DNA of 64,000 nucleotides from Terfezia claveryi (GCA_015179025.1 WHUX01000186.1:39489-103488), one strand, 5' to 3'. Counted from the first letter of the stretch, positions 19,560 to 30,985 are shown. Numbers and translations are program-made. The notes: generated from the sequence alone by a model not told the origin.

Positions 19560-21378
19560 AAGAGAGGGACACTACGCCGCAGCCTTCTATTCTGAGGACA
19601 GCCGGGAAAGCCCATCAACAACAGGCCAGTCCTACCTTGGAGTGGAATCCACCGTTGCAGACGCGGAGCGCCAAGCTTTGGTTCTTGCAATACAGTCCCA
19701 TATCGATACCTCCATGGTTGTCCTTCTCTCCGATTCAGCTTCCGCTATCTCTTCGACAGTCAATCTCTCCTCTGGTGTTTAGGCACCTAGAAGCGGAATA
19801 GAGGTCAATCTCATCAGACTCCTAGCCGAACGTGACAGCAAGCATTATGACACAACCATCTCGTGGCTCCGTTCCCACATTGGTATCAAAGGGAACGAGG
19901 AGGCTGACAAGCTAGCAGCCTTCATCTCAGCTCTAGGTCAGGTCAAAGTTCAGGAAGGGCTCGTTACCGAGGGAGGAGTTTGACAGCCAGAAGGGCCGGG
20001 ATACACTCGAGCCCTAGCTTCGGAATCCGGAGATCAGCATGGAACCGATACGCCTTATCTGCCTACACCTGGTGCAGAACAAATAAGGGGCCGCAGAAGT
20101 CATGGCTTTTTAAACTAGGCTAATCAAGATTGAGTGGCTGCCCATGCGGCCACCATATACAAGACGGTCGGCACCTCGTCTTCGACTGCCCCCTTCTCTA
20201 TGATCAAAGGCAGGCTTTTAAGAGATAAAGGAGGGAGGTATAGGCAGCAGTGAGATCCAAAAGTCCACTGAAGGATAATACGAATGAGCGAAGTGAGATT
20301 GTCACGTAGAGAAGAGTATATAGAAGTGAAGAGATGTATTGCAGCGAAGAGATGCGTTGTTCTGTGATTATTATCTCTATCCAACAGGAAACGAACGAGA
20401 TATATATACATGAATGAACGTACATAAGAAAGTGAAGAAGAAGAGGGACATATGAGTAGCACGCAATGCCTGTGAAGACCGAAGCACGCAATGCCTGTGA
20501 AGGCCGATGCTTGCCATATGATCTGCAGGCCAGAGCACGCAATGCCTGTGAAGGCCGAAGCACGCAATGCCTGAGAAGGCCGTTGCTTGCCATAAGATCT
20601 GCAGGCCGAAGGTCGCCGTTGCTTGCCATAAGATCTGCAGGCCGAAGGTCGCCGCGTGTGGAATAGCAAGGCATGAGCGGAATGAATGAATGTACGGCAT
20701 TCAATCACTAACAAGGCTTTGGGCAGCGTCAAGGATTGGGAGGATCTCGGCCGCCTCATCTGGGTCAAAGAGGAGGACGAGGATAACTGGGATGCAGTAG
20801 AAGCCTTCTTCGGCTTCCTTTACAGACGGATGGCTGGGAGGGGAGGCAGCCCCTGAGCACGAAAAAATATCCATCCACGTTAGGATGGGCTGGGCTTTAC
20901 TAGCCGATAGCACATCAATGTACAACGAGATGCCATTGCCGTCAGGAGCTGGCAGAGACCTTGGTCGAGTTCAGGGGAGGAAAGTTCGGTCTGGTTTCTT
21001 TTAGATTTTCATCTCTTCATGACACCATCTCTCTTATCTCTTTATGACATTATTTCGATATTTCATCTCAGCCCCAGTCAGGGTTAATATGTCTATTCCC
21101 TTACGACATGATTTCCGTAGCGGACCTCAGTCAGGCCTCTTGAGGTCATCTGGCAACTCGCCGGTTAATGACAGCATGGGGGTTCTACTTTCTTTACCTT
21201 ATTCTTTCTTCACGCTTTTGCTACATTTATTTGTTTTCTGCGCGCCGGACCTGGCAGATTAACTTGCCTTGTCCTGAAACCATCCAGGTTTCTGGGTGGC
21301 TCCTCATGTCCCCCTTACTGGGACCGAATAGGAGTAACAAGTATTTATAAAAAATAAAAAAATAAAAAAATAAAAAAA
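19560..21378 (+). mobile_element. Tad-like LINE, 5'-truncated, 3' end with A-rich tail
   Basis: From about 19560 the plus strand encodes a decayed RNase H domain (ADAERQALVLAIQSH, LLSDSASAISS, then WLRSHIGIKGNEEADKLAAF). Next come the C-terminal cysteine/histidine region (CPCGHHIQDGRHLVFDCPLLYDQRQAF, here spanning about 20140-20218) and, beyond an insertion, the last domain (SVKDWEDLGRLIWVKEED, about 20725-20780). A 3' untranslated region follows, ending GAGTAACAAGTATTTATAAAAAA and a (TAAAAAA)n tail to 21378. Stops and frame changes are present. Endonuclease and reverse transcriptase are missing, as in a 5'-truncated insertion. Confidence 0.75.
20219..20713 (-). repeat. Family C repeat inserted in the LINE
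   Basis: This is a 495-bp insertion splitting the LINE reading frame. AGGCTTT occurs at 20212-20218 and 20714-20720, a 7-bp target duplication. On the minus strand it starts TGTTAGTGATTGAATG and ends ATCTCTTA, the same ends as the 422-861 copy. Internally it has four to five copies of a unit containing GGCCTTCACAGGCATTGCGTGC, and two of a unit with CTGCAGATCTTATGGCAAGC. Confidence 0.8.
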
Positions 21379-22459
21379 TGTACCTGAGGATTGCCGGATA
21401 GGCGCAGCGAAGTTTGAGGAGGAGCGTCGGCAGATATCCCAGCCCACGCCACCACCAACCACAGATACTAGCACTTAGACCATATCGCCAAACTCGGTAC
21501 AGAAGCCGGCGACCAACAGCGTCTCCACTAATAGGGACCGCCTTCAGCTCCCACGTACGCAGAGGCAGCAACGAGCACTGCACCAATATCACTACAAAGT
21601 CCACCACCAAAAGACAAGGGTAAAGGGAAAGTGGAGGTGGCATCTCCCCCGAAGCCTCCGAACGATCCGAAATCCACACGAGCTGCACCACCCTCGAAAG
21701 CGACGTCAGCCCATCGCTCCCGAACTGACCAAGATCCACCCATACGAGCCCGAGCACGAGCCTTGGTACTTGACACGGCCCCCACAAAATTCAAGCCAGG
21801 ACTGATACACCATTGGATCGAGGAGGACAACAAGAGTGCTCAAATTCTGGCATTCGCTGGCTGCTGTATGAGGGCAGAAGGTTCGGGAAGCTAGCATCTT
21901 CTCTTGTAATCTACATGGTGGAGGAAGTTCTCGTCACAGAGGGGCTCAGCATGAGCAGGAGAGTTCCGCACCATAGCATGCGACTTTCAGAGATGAGTGC
22001 TCTTTTGTTACCTGCGAATAGGAGGCGGTTTATTGGGGCTTTGTTTAAAATTTCCTACCAGCGCTTACATACATAATTTTTCCGCCTGCGGGATTTTGAT
22101 GATTTTCCACTTGTGATAGGTTTCTATTCACAGGCCGTAAGGCAAATAGTGGCTTTCTCACCTGCGCGAGGTTATTCGTTCATCTTTGTTCTTACGTTTT
22201 GTTGAAGTTTTTCCACCTGTGAAAGTTCTTGGGGGAGGTTGTCTCTTGGCTCCCATCAGGGCCCTCGGGTTCATCCGGTTCATGACAGAATGGGAGTAAC
22301 CCATTTACGAGTCTCTTATGTGTATCTAGCTTGCGTCGACCTGGCAGATTAAATTGCCTCGTCCTGAATCCACCCGGGTTTCTGGGTGGCTCGTCATGGT
22401 CCCACGTCGGGACCGCATACGAGTAACAAGTATCTTAAAAAAAAATTTAAAAAAAACTA
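21379..22459 (+). mobile_element. Second LINE relic: ORF1 segment joined to 3' tail
   Basis: About 21400-21990 is an ORF1 (gag-like) segment of a Tad-type LINE: a disordered Pro/Lys part (PPPKDKGKGKVEVASPPKP), then WIEEDNKSAQIL, and in the next frame IRWLLYEGRRFGKLASSLVIYM. From about 22250 to 22459 it matches the 3' untranslated region of the neighbouring LINE (CTGGCAGATTAAATTGCCTCGTCCTGAA, the GGTTTCTGGGTGGCTC phrase, GAGTAACAAGTATCTTAAAAA). ORF2 is absent between them. It is either an internally deleted copy or a non-autonomous LINE derivative. Confidence 0.65.
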
Positions 22460-23343
22460 GCTCCCTACAAACAGAGGACCCTTCAACTGCTGGCTATTTA
22501 CCATAAAAAGGACAGACTCACCTTCATGTCCACACTGTAACTATCCGACCGCAGATGGGTATCATACAGAAAACAAACCAGCACGAGAAAGTAGTGCTCA
22601 ATGTCCCTCAACACAGCTACTCGGAACTGAAAAAAGAACACAAGAGAAAACCCCAAGTCAACACACAAGGGAAAAGGAAAACAAGCACCAGATACCTAGG
22701 TGAAAAAGGGACGACCGTTGTTCCCTAACAAACTTCCGCTAAATTGAGGGAAAATAACCAAGAAAAAGAAACAAATCGTACGGATCCACTAGTTGGTACA
22801 ATCGCATAAAAGGGCAGGAAAGCAGGCGGTCGTCCCTGATTATCTACTTAAAACATGAAGGAAGAAATAGACCTCGACCAAGGAACTTCACATGGGATGT
22901 TACTTTTATTGTATCTGGTCTTCTACGTACAAATGGGGCTGCAAACCAGTTCGCAGAATAATACAGCCTGTCAGCCGATTTCTGCAAAAGTTCCATACCA
23001 CTCAGGGTAACTAGGTTATCCTTTTTTTTCCTTGGTTATGCAAAGTAGGGAAGTTAGCTGTCAGAATAATCTAAAACGTTACAACACAAAATCTACTGTG
23101 GTACTGTTCCGGGCCAGCCGCGAGAACTCAATATTCGCGAGAGGTCTGGCTCGCGGATGGCCCGGTCCTGCCGCGAGAACAGTTTGTTGTCTCGCGGGGG
23201 GCCTGGGCCCCGCGGGAGAACACGGGAGCACATAATTACCCAAATAAGTAAAATTTGATATATAGTAGATACAAGATGGAATAAAGCACGCAAGGGAATA
23301 CAAAGTGGGAGTAAATTAAGAAATGAGATTGGACATCAAGCAG
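22460..23343. other. Unrecognised region with a GC-rich palindromic block
   Basis: No gene. At 23108-23225 a GC-rich block with repeated CCGCGAGAAC and inverted CGGGCCA/TGGCCCG words stands out from AT-rich surroundings; it may be a miniature element. Confidence 0.4.
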
Positions 23344-23877
23344 AAGGGCCAGCAACATGTATTGTGTCCTCCTTAGAGGATTCTGGGGAGGACGAACTAG
23401 AACGTGATTTGTTGGTACGTATTAAATTTGCAGGATGACATCGGGTAGTAAATTCTCGGCTTAAACGCAAACGGGAACAGCGGCGGGTTTGACATTTGCC
23501 TTTACATTTACATGTATTTCAGGCTCAGTCAATGTACTTAAGGAAGCGGCTTAGAATTTAAAAATAAAAAAATAAAAAAAAACAGGGAAGCAGCTTCTCT
23601 TGATGATAGGCGGTTTACATTATATGTGGATAATGTGTGCAATTGATCTAAATCAGGATGTGTAAAGCTGCTGTAGTTCACGAGTGGGATAATAGCGGTT
23701 CAGTATGCCATGGAGAGTTAGCAACTGATATCGATCAGGATGGGTTTTAAGGATGATCTTGCAGAAGAGCCTAGGTGCATTGGTTGCATGTCGGTCAATT
23801 CTAGCAATGTAAAGTGATACTAGATCACCAACATGAAATTGCGCAATATCTTGGAGTTTGCTGTATTTTATACTCAT
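23344..23877 (-). pseudogene. GINGER/KRBA2-type integrase, C-terminal fragment 1
   Basis: The minus strand from 23877 gives VGDLVSLYIARIDRHATNAPR, then KTHPDRYQLLTLHGILNRYYPTREL (the post-catalytic domain), and after an A-rich interruption at 23558-23583 the cysteine-rich tail CKCKGKCQTRRC..TTRCHPANL. The same order occurs in the fuller copy at 46289-48222. The zf-H2C2 and DDE regions are missing. The (TAAAAAA)-like interruption looks like a short LINE tail insertion. Confidence 0.75.
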
Positions 23878-24853
23878 TTGGCAAGCATGCCATGTATGGT
23901 CAGCTCACCATATGTCGCAAGCATCTTGTGTAGTAAGCATAGGTACAGCCTAGTCTGATTGCACTTCCACTCGCAGAGGGTAAGGCCAGTGGTAAACAAG
24001 TCTGACTCGCCTGAGGCCTATTGTACACTTGCATAGTGACCCGGTGGACAGTCATGTGTTTAGTTGAGGGTAATGAGCTCACCCGATAGGCACATTATCT
24101 AAATTATCAATCTCTATGGAATTCATGTATCTGCAGCCTCTATATTCATGTATTAGCGGCTTCTACATTCATGCATTTGCGGCCATTATATTCACGCAAT
24201 TGTAGCCTCTATATATCTATGGAGTTCATGCATTTGCGGCCATTATATTCATGCAATTGCAGCCTCTATCTATGGAATTCATGCATTTGCAGCCTCTATG
24301 TATATATCTATGCTAGCGTCATTTATTATGTAACTTAACCATCACGTGCAAAGTTGGCCGCATGTGGCCCTTAATAAGACTGCGGGGACATGGCTATTCC
24401 ATTTCGCTCAGGTTTGTTTCCAGACATTTTTCAGGCGACACCAACAATCCGAAGCTTGGCGAAGGTTTCAGTTGGTGACAAAACGTCTGTAGCGAGACTG
24501 CATACTATATATATCTTAGAATAGAAACAAACTTTGTTTCACTTAAAATTGATATCTAACTTCATTGCCAACTATTTCTAGTATACATAGTATTATATAT
24601 TCCTAAGTTTAGGCTTCATACTCTATTAATACGTGCCAACCTGACTATAGGTCTTAGGAATTAGGCTAAGCTTGTCACAGAGTCAGTGGATCTTGGCATT
24701 GGACTAAGCTAAATTCAATGCTTAGTCAGCAGCTTGGATCGGTCATTTCGGGTCTTGCCAAGGCATGAGACTAATTTTCTTCTTGCCGGCACCATTATCA
24801 TATCCCAAACAAAGACAAACCTCCATTATCCTCTGCCACTACTCGTGCCTAAT
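23878..24853. repeat. Intergenic with a degenerate AT-rich tandem array (24110-24310)
   Basis: About five degenerate units contain ATTCATGCATTTGCGGCC, ATTCATGCAATTGCAGCC and TCTATATATC. No gene is supported in the rest of the interval. Near 24660-24730 there is an inverted pair of AGCTTAG-type words. Confidence 0.5.
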
Positions 24854-24854
24854 A

Positions 24855-25772
24855 GGGGTTCCCCTTGGCGCCTTCGTTCTCACTCCGCCGCCAGCACCCG
24901 CTCTTTGCCAGACAGCCAAACCACAGTTGTAGCCAAACCACAGAATTTTCAACGTTCACACCTGAGATTCACAATGTCGATAACCCCCACACCTCGCAAG
25001 GTTATACAGCCATACAAAAATGTTGAGGCTCGGATACAGGAGGCTATTGCGCCTCTCTCCACCTTAGAAAGATCAAATATTGCTGCTGTGGCGCGAGAAT
25101 TTTTTGTACCAGAGAGAAGGCTTCGTGACCGCTATAACGGAATTCCATCACTAAATGAACGACCACCACACAACAGAAAGCTTACTGAAGCAGAAGAGCT
25201 TGCAGTTTGCAAGTATATTGATCACCTTGATAATATGGGACTTTCTGCTCGCCTTCCTATAATTACTGAGTGCACAAATTCTATTTTAAGACGGAATCAC
25301 ACCAGCGACAATGATCCACCACCGGTAGTAGGAGAACATTGGGACCGGCGTTTTTTATAGCGATATCCAGAGTACTGTACTCGTAAACAAGTATCTCTTG
25401 AGGCTGCACGGAAAAATGTACAAATACCAGAGACCATTATAGAATTTCTTGAAGACTATCAAAGAATATATATGGAAAAGGGTATTGAACCATATGATCA
25501 ATATAATGTACAGTTGTATGTAGTGGTATTTATATAACAGAATGGTAGTATAAACTCGTGTGAAAGAACCGGTCGGAGAGCCTGAAGTGCCTTGAGGGAG
25601 CAGCTGGGAGTAGAGCAGGTCAGAGTGCCTAGGAGTGCGAGTTAGCAAGAGCAAATTAAAGAGAGTCTATACATCAACAACAACAACACAGAGAGTGTAA
25701 GCAGGTAGTACCATTCAATGGAGCAGAAACAGGTGGCGGCGGAGTGAGAACGAAGGCGCCAAGGGGAACCAG
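24855..25772 (+). mobile_element. pogo-like transposon (family B), 918-bp deletion derivative
   Basis: TA dinucleotides at 24853-24854 and 25773-25774 flank a 918-bp segment with about 37-bp inverted ends (GGTTCCCCTTGGCGCCTTCG ... and its complement ending at 25770). It contains the first half of a transposase and no DDE core. TA duplication and this protein type identify the pogo group of Tc1/mariner. The ends are almost identical, suggesting a fairly recent or recently active family. Confidence 0.82.
24974..25536 (+). pseudogene. pogo-like transposase, N-terminal part with nonsense codon
   Basis: It starts MSITPTPRKVIQPYKN. A psq-type helix-turn-helix follows (AAVAREFFVPERRLRDRY), then the CENP-B/Tc5 DNA-binding domain (LTEAEELAVCKYIDHLDNMG ... 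VVGEHWDRRFL). A TAG at 25358-25360 interrupts before RYPEYCTRK, and the protein continues as ETIIEFLEDYQRIYMEKG to YDQYN. There the catalytic domain should begin (usually YN-DE-G), but the sequence diverges. This would be a DNA-binding fragment without catalytic activity. Confidence 0.8.
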
Positions 25773-25774
25773 TA

Positions 25775-26274
25775 CCTCTCCCTACCAATATCTCCTGTCG
25801 AGATATGATATACACCCACACCCCTGCCTGCCAAACTTCCGTCACCCATATCCAAGCAGGCTACCTGTGCCCCGGATCGCGCAGCTCATTCATCCGTTTC
25901 ATAGCACCAAACGCCGATGTGATACGAAAGCGTAGCACTAACACCCCTACCAGCACCTATTGTCAGCCACAATTCTCGCTACGGTCCAACATTCCTATAA
26001 CTCCAAAATTAGAGTGCTCCCATATGCTCGGGAAAGGAAATCCTGGCACGAATATCCCAATTCACCCTACCGATAGCGATTATGATGATACACCAGACAG
26101 AAACAACATGCATCTCCAAACTCTTAAACCGCAAGTCCGAACCCCCGACCGCGGCTTCTTACTAACATCACCGCTCATCACCCCCCCAGGCTCCGTTGAG
26201 CGACCACCAGCACCTATACCATCATTCCCCCAACATGTCTTGCCCCAACATGTCTTCCCCCCATCCCTCGAACA
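25775..26274 (+). other. Possible leader of nuclease-fold copy 2
   Basis: A 227-codon Pro/Thr/Ser-rich frame (25805-26488) overlaps the start of the next gene in another frame. Such disordered N-terminal frames precede two of the three nuclease-fold paralogues, but translation of this one is not supported. Confidence 0.3.
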
Positions 26275-27880
26275 ATGTCTGAACTTACACCCTCCCTCCT
26301 CGGCATTCTCTCTCCCTGCCTCACATACTCCCCCGATTTTCCCCATCAAAACTCCGACCACGCCATCGCTATATCAAACGTCACCACCCAAAGCTTCCAC
26401 AGATGGAAAACCCATTACCAGCGACTCCTGTACTCCAACGAATTCCACTCACTGTGGGAATACTTCCCCGATACGCAAACATTCATAATAAAATGCATGC
26501 CGACGCCAATCCACAACAATATTGCGAATTACGGCACGCAGGTCATACTTGAAGCGATCAGTACGTATACTGGAATGTCCACATATAACCCAGGCATGGT
26601 TGTTAGGGTGTATCATAATAGCGAGATCGAGACTACTGGAGATGATAGCAGTGGTAGCCGGATACCAGATTTATCAATCAAGGTCCGCTTACACCCACCA
26701 GAGGCTGACTTGGTTTTTACGGGAATTGTTTGGGAAATTGGGGTTTCGCAAACCCTGGCAAGTTTAAAGCGGAGAGCAAGGATGTGGTTATGGTGGTTTT
26801 GGTACATGTGTTCGAGGAGGAGGCACCGGAAGAGTATCTAGATGAGAATGGGGAGGTTGTTATGAGTAGGGCTAAAGCAGCGAGGATGAAGTGGGTTGGC
26901 CCAATGAATGGTTTGGAAACAGGGGGCTAGTGGAGGAGGTTAACAGGAGGGGCGGAATGAAAAAGTCGGTTAAGGAGGAATTGAAGAGGGACATTAGGCT
27001 GCGATTGTTGGAAGAGGATGACAGTGGACGGTTGATACCAGGGTTGATGGAGCCGTTGGGGGCAGAGTTGATTGTATATCGGAGGAGAGAGGATGTAGGA
27101 CAGCCTACTGGGGCTACACTTGAGGATGACCAACCCAATATGGATGATGAGACTGTAGGACAGGATCAAGATTCGAGTGAAGAGCACGACTCAGATGGTG
27201 AGCAGGGCTCAAGTGGTGAGCAAGACTCGGACAGGGAACAGGACTCGGTACTTGAGCAGGACTCGAATTCATCGGAGCAATCACTAAACTACCTGGCGAG
27301 AGTAGAATCGTCAAACATTTCCTCCGATTCTCATGCTAGCTTTGCATCTTCCTCAGATTCGGCTGACGAGGAATCCGACGATAGTGACGCAGCACTCGGA
27401 ATTTACCAAATCAACTCAATTCCCCTAATGCATAATGATGCTCCCCTCCGCAGCCTTTCTTCTGCTGCCTTCTCCATTCGCATTTCCGAACTCTATGGTC
27501 CCCTCCATGCTGGATCCCACATTCTAAACAAAATTCCCCCAATCCTTCGTCCCCATGCTAATGAAAAGATTTATTTCCCGCTGGAAATGCTAGTTGAAAC
27601 TGTTTTGCTTGACAGTAAAGCGATGAGGAGTCGGAGGGCGACTGATAGAGCCAGGGGGATTGTGGACCGGGCGTGGGCGGATGAATTTGCGGAGAAGGAA
27701 AGGCTTAAGGCGGAGAGGCAGAGGGTGAGGGTGGTTGCGGACAGGGATGGTAGGCGCGTAGGCAGAGGCGTAAGGAAGATAGCGGAGGTAGGTAGTGGGG
27801 AGGAGGAGGAAGTGGAAGGGGGGAGGGGTGGAGATAGGAGACAGAAGCGAGTTAGGGCACATGGTGTAGGCAGTGTTTAA
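26275..27880 (+). pseudogene. PD-(D/E)XK (Uma2-like) nuclease-fold gene, frameshifted (copy 2)
   Basis: It starts MSELTPSLLGIL. Then come LWEYFPDTQTFIIKCMPTPIH, the core RIPDLSIKVRLHPP (about 26660) and IVWEIGVSQTLASLKR (about 26725-26772), and VVMVVLVHVFEEEAPEEY in another frame. The long last frame (26891-27880) has NEWFGNRG, a strongly acidic Glu/Asp/Ser/Gln repeat (DSDGEQGSSGEQDSDREQ), SELYGPL and ILRPHANEKIYFPLE, and ends basic. Compared with copy 1, a small deletion near 26772 removes the conserved A-x-x-W helix and shifts the frame, and a second shift lies near 26906. The C-terminal 329 codons remain open, so a truncated protein is possible. Homology with copy 1 covers the full length. 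Confidence 0.7.
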
Positions 27881-28432
27881 ATTGGGGGTAAGGAGCTGAG
27901 TGACACAGGACTCTATGTAGTGGAAAGAGCTGCATAAAGATAGGTATTATAGAGCCTTAATAAACGCACAAGAGTCCAGGATTGCTCCTTCTAGAACCAC
28001 TTGATTACCTCCCTCCCTCCCCGATTTGTACTTTATCGATTGTCTCTTAGTCTAGTTATCTTTTGAAGAAGGCTTGCTCGCTTTCTAGAGTTACTTATTT
28101 TCCCTTGGGTACATTATTCGCATATGTGCTCCAACCTGGATGATATGTTTGTAGCGGAGTTGCTCTGTACTCAACCAAATAGGAATCTTGTATGCCTTAC
28201 CACCTGGCACATTAAATAAGAGATGACAGGAGGGCAGATGCCGCAAAAGTCTTAGAAGGGGCACTCTGTTTTGCTCGAGAATATTGCAAGACTCCACCAC
28301 TCAGACTAGACCGATCTGCAGGACCAAGCCGGGGAACCAATCTCAGGGAAGAAGCCCCCAACAGATGCAGGATCGATAAGAATCACAGAGTTAGGATCTA
28401 GCAACTCTATGTGGAGGCATTGCTAATTGCTC
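27881..28432. other. Intergenic
   Basis: No domain was found. A minus-strand 69-codon frame (28091-28300) is unrecognised. Confidence 0.35.
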
Positions 28433-29239
28433 TTAGGACTCCGCAAGTGCACTCCCGAGATATCTTTTATCAATATGCACAGACATAGCTAGGTACGTGG
28501 ATTCGCCGGCAAATCCGCGGACTTTGTGGGACTGCCTAGCTAATTGCTCTACTACTAGGGGTTGCTCATGGCAGTTGATAACTACATCAGCCAGCAATTG
28601 GGTGGCCGTGGATAGGTATTGTCTCGCTATATCAGTGAGGGCGGTTACTACTTTGCAGACAGCTGAGGTCCGGGAACGGCTGGGATTGTGGTAGGCATAT
28701 GTGCAGGACAGAGTCCTTGTGGGATCCATGATGGAATGGTTCGGTGGAAGTGCAAATATGGCTCATCAGTGTATATAGAAGCTCAAGTTCACATAGTGCA
28801 TGCAATTTATTGCTTATACCTGGCTGCCTTTGCCTAACTGCGCCTCTCTGCCTGGCTGCGTTTGCCTGGCTGCTATTACCCTTATTCTCCGTGTGCGCCA
28901 AGTAGAGTGGACATGTTGCCTGTCAGGTAGTTGTGCCAGGGCGCACACCTGCGTTACAGAGGCATACTGCGCTCTTATAGCACCTGGACGTTGCACGACT
29001 ATGGATTGGCGCCTGGGGGCAGAACCAGTATACGGCTTGAGGGTGCGGATGCACAAGATAGGGCGCCAGGGCGCTATTGCACAACGCAGAACCTTAGGGC
29101 GCCGAGCTCCTGAGTATAATAGTGTCGCGGCATGGATCGTATCAACAAGTGGCCGTCGTGGCGCATGGGGCGACCAGGCATCAAGGGGTTGGTACGTTCT
29201 GCCAGGAGGCCTAGAGGGGCGTTGAGGCGAGGAAAAATC
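28433..29239 (-). other. Unrecognised minus-strand frames next to copia gag
   Basis: Frames at 28433-28729, 28632-28901 and 28814-29056 are open but overlapping and match nothing I recognise. 28810-29220 is rich in GCCTGGC/GCGCC words. They may be decayed internal sequence of the copia element whose LTR lies at 29593-29937, or unrelated. Confidence 0.3.
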
Positions 29240-29575
29240 TTTGGTGATGAAGCTTCTTAATAAAGAATGGAATTCGGTTGCTGTTCTTCCCTCAGAAGCT
29301 TACTTGAGAGTATTCCAGGTATCTTTGGTCTTTTCTACTCTAGCAATTTGGCTGTGGACTTGAGCCTCACTATTTTTTAGGATAGTGAGCAGAATGTAGT
29401 AGTTCCCAGCTAACTATTCTTGCGGTTTATCTTGAGGTTTTCTGTATGTTTCTTCGATTATATCCTATGCTTGGTGATCTCCTAGTTGGATCATCTGGAA
29501 GTAGACTTTCATGATTGTGACCCATTCAGGTAAGTGTAGTTATTTTTCAGTCAGGTGATTTATGTGCTTTGGAGC
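29240..29575 (-). pseudogene. Ty1/copia gag relic
   Basis: Minus-strand translation gives a UBN2/gag-type pattern: KVYFQMIQLGDHQA near the start, then ILLTILKNSEAQVHSQIARVEKTKDTW and SEGRTATEFHSLLRSF. Several in-frame stops are present. Its place just inside a primer-binding site and LTR fits the N-terminus of a copia polyprotein. Confidence 0.55.
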
Positions 29576-29578
29576 GCC

Positions 29579-29592
29579 AGGCTCATAACCCG
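29579..29592 (-). promoter_or_regulatory. copia primer-binding site (half-tRNA iMet type)
   Basis: The minus strand reads GGGTTATGAGCCTG directly after the LTR. GGGTTATGAGCCC-type sites pair with the anticodon arm of initiator tRNA-Met and are used by several copia-group elements. A sister site (GGTTATAAGCCTGG) follows the related LTR at 38278. Confidence 0.65.
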
Positions 29593-29937
29593 TAAGGATT
29601 ATGAGACCTTAGGATATGAATGTAGATATTGGAGGCTTGTTTGTGGGAGAGATGTATTGCTTGATTGATCAATATCTTTACCCTAAAGGGTTCTAGTAGT
29701 CTATATCTACAAAGTATCTCTTCTGTACTCACACATGCTTGTCATATGCCTCCTTATCGACATGCCTTTGTGTCAACATGTTGTTGACGTGCTTACATGT
29801 TAAATGCACATGCATTAGTAGAGTATTTCTTACATATGTATCCTCATAGCCCCCAAAAAATATGATGTATGTGTATGACATTAGTAGCATCTCGCCACAA
29901 CATCATAGACTCACGTGCTTTTCAACACTCCTCCTCA
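29593..29937 (-). repeat. Ty1/copia LTR
   Basis: The minus strand starts TGTTGAAAAGCACGTGAG at 29937 and ends near 29593 just before the primer-binding site. It contains CATATGACAAGCATGTG and AGACTACTAGAACCC, which recur in direct sense at 38100-38180. About 345 bp. Confidence 0.65.
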
Positions 29938-30647
29938 GCAGGATACCGTATGTAGGTTGGTTACCATCTATCGCAACTAAGGAATAAGGAAGTGACTTAC
30001 TTTTATCACCCAAAGAGTCTAGCCAGTATATGAGAGCAATGATCGGAAAAAGTACTACAAAACAAATATATAAAAGAAAACAACCCCCCACACCTTCCCC
30101 CCCACCCCCTCACCCCTCCAACCGCCAGCCCTCCACTGCCAGCCCGACCCGCCAGTGTATAGCTATCTTGGCAAGCTGGGTATAAGCATATAGAGGAGGA
30201 CGAGGAGTTAGAGTAGAAGCTTAGCAATGTATGAACATATATTATTACAGCCAGCCCTCCCCTGTCCACTCGCCGCCAGCCCTCCCCTCCCCCCCTACCC
30301 ACGAATACTGTCCTGCCCGGGAATCCAAAAATGGGATTCCTCCGGAGAACAGATCATAGGTCGTCCTCCCCGGGAATGCGATAACCAAATGTAGTAATTT
30401 AGAGAGGGTACCGAAATAGTAATAAGTATTTAATTGAAAAAAAAAAAAAAAAGAAAGAAAAGATGGAAGATGAAATACACCAGTGCTAACGAACATGAAT
30501 TGTAGTAAATAATAAAATATCAGCATGCTAACTAACTTATCAGTACTGTACCAGCGAACATGAATGGTACGTAGTAATGAGATATCACCATGATCCTCAA
30601 CGTCTTCTTCCAAGTCCGCTTCCAAGTCCAACTGCGACTGTGCATCT
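29938..30647. other. Intergenic, C-rich stretch and A-tract
   Basis: Pyrimidine-rich tracts at 30085-30140 and 30240-30300 (CCAGCCCTCCCCT repeats), and an A16 tract at 30437-30452 followed by AG-rich sequence. CCAGCGAACATGAATGGTA near 30551 echoes CAGTGCTAACGAACATGAATTGTA near 30481 and may mark a small duplication. Confidence 0.4.
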
Positions 30648-30985
30648 TAGTTGATACAGCTATGAGATGGATGACAGCGGCTGCTACAATGCAAATCGGA
30701 TTTAACAGAGCTGAATTGTCGAGTTTGACATTTCCCCTTGCACTTGTAGGAATTCCGTAATAAATGTAAGTCTTGGTAGAAAATTAAGATTGAATGCGGA
30801 TGATTTACTCCAGGATATAAACTAATTGCAGTACGGCGAGCAGCTTCACGAAGTTTGATATATTGCCGCGCAATATTACGCCATGCACACTCAGAAGTAT
30901 AGATATTAAATCCTTTTAGAATTCGGATCTTAGGTGCATCTAATGAGTCTGGAGTGCGTAATAGCTCACGAGTTGGATAGTGTCA
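30648..30985 (-). pseudogene. GINGER/KRBA2-type integrase, C-terminal fragment 2
   Basis: The minus strand reads HYPTRELLRTPDSLDAPKI, then CAWRNIARQYIKLREAARRT and, at the end, YKCKGKCQTRQFSSVKSD..SSRCHPSH. The LREAA and CxCKGxC patterns match the tail of KRBA2/GINGER2-type integrases and the other two copies here. It is open over about 110 codons but lacks the catalytic part, and two tail cysteines are lost compared with fragment 1. Confidence 0.7.

Noticed and set aside
20377..20768. Frames of 107-214 codons on the minus strand
   Set aside because: They lie in the family C repeat and its LINE flank, with no domain and different frames in each copy.
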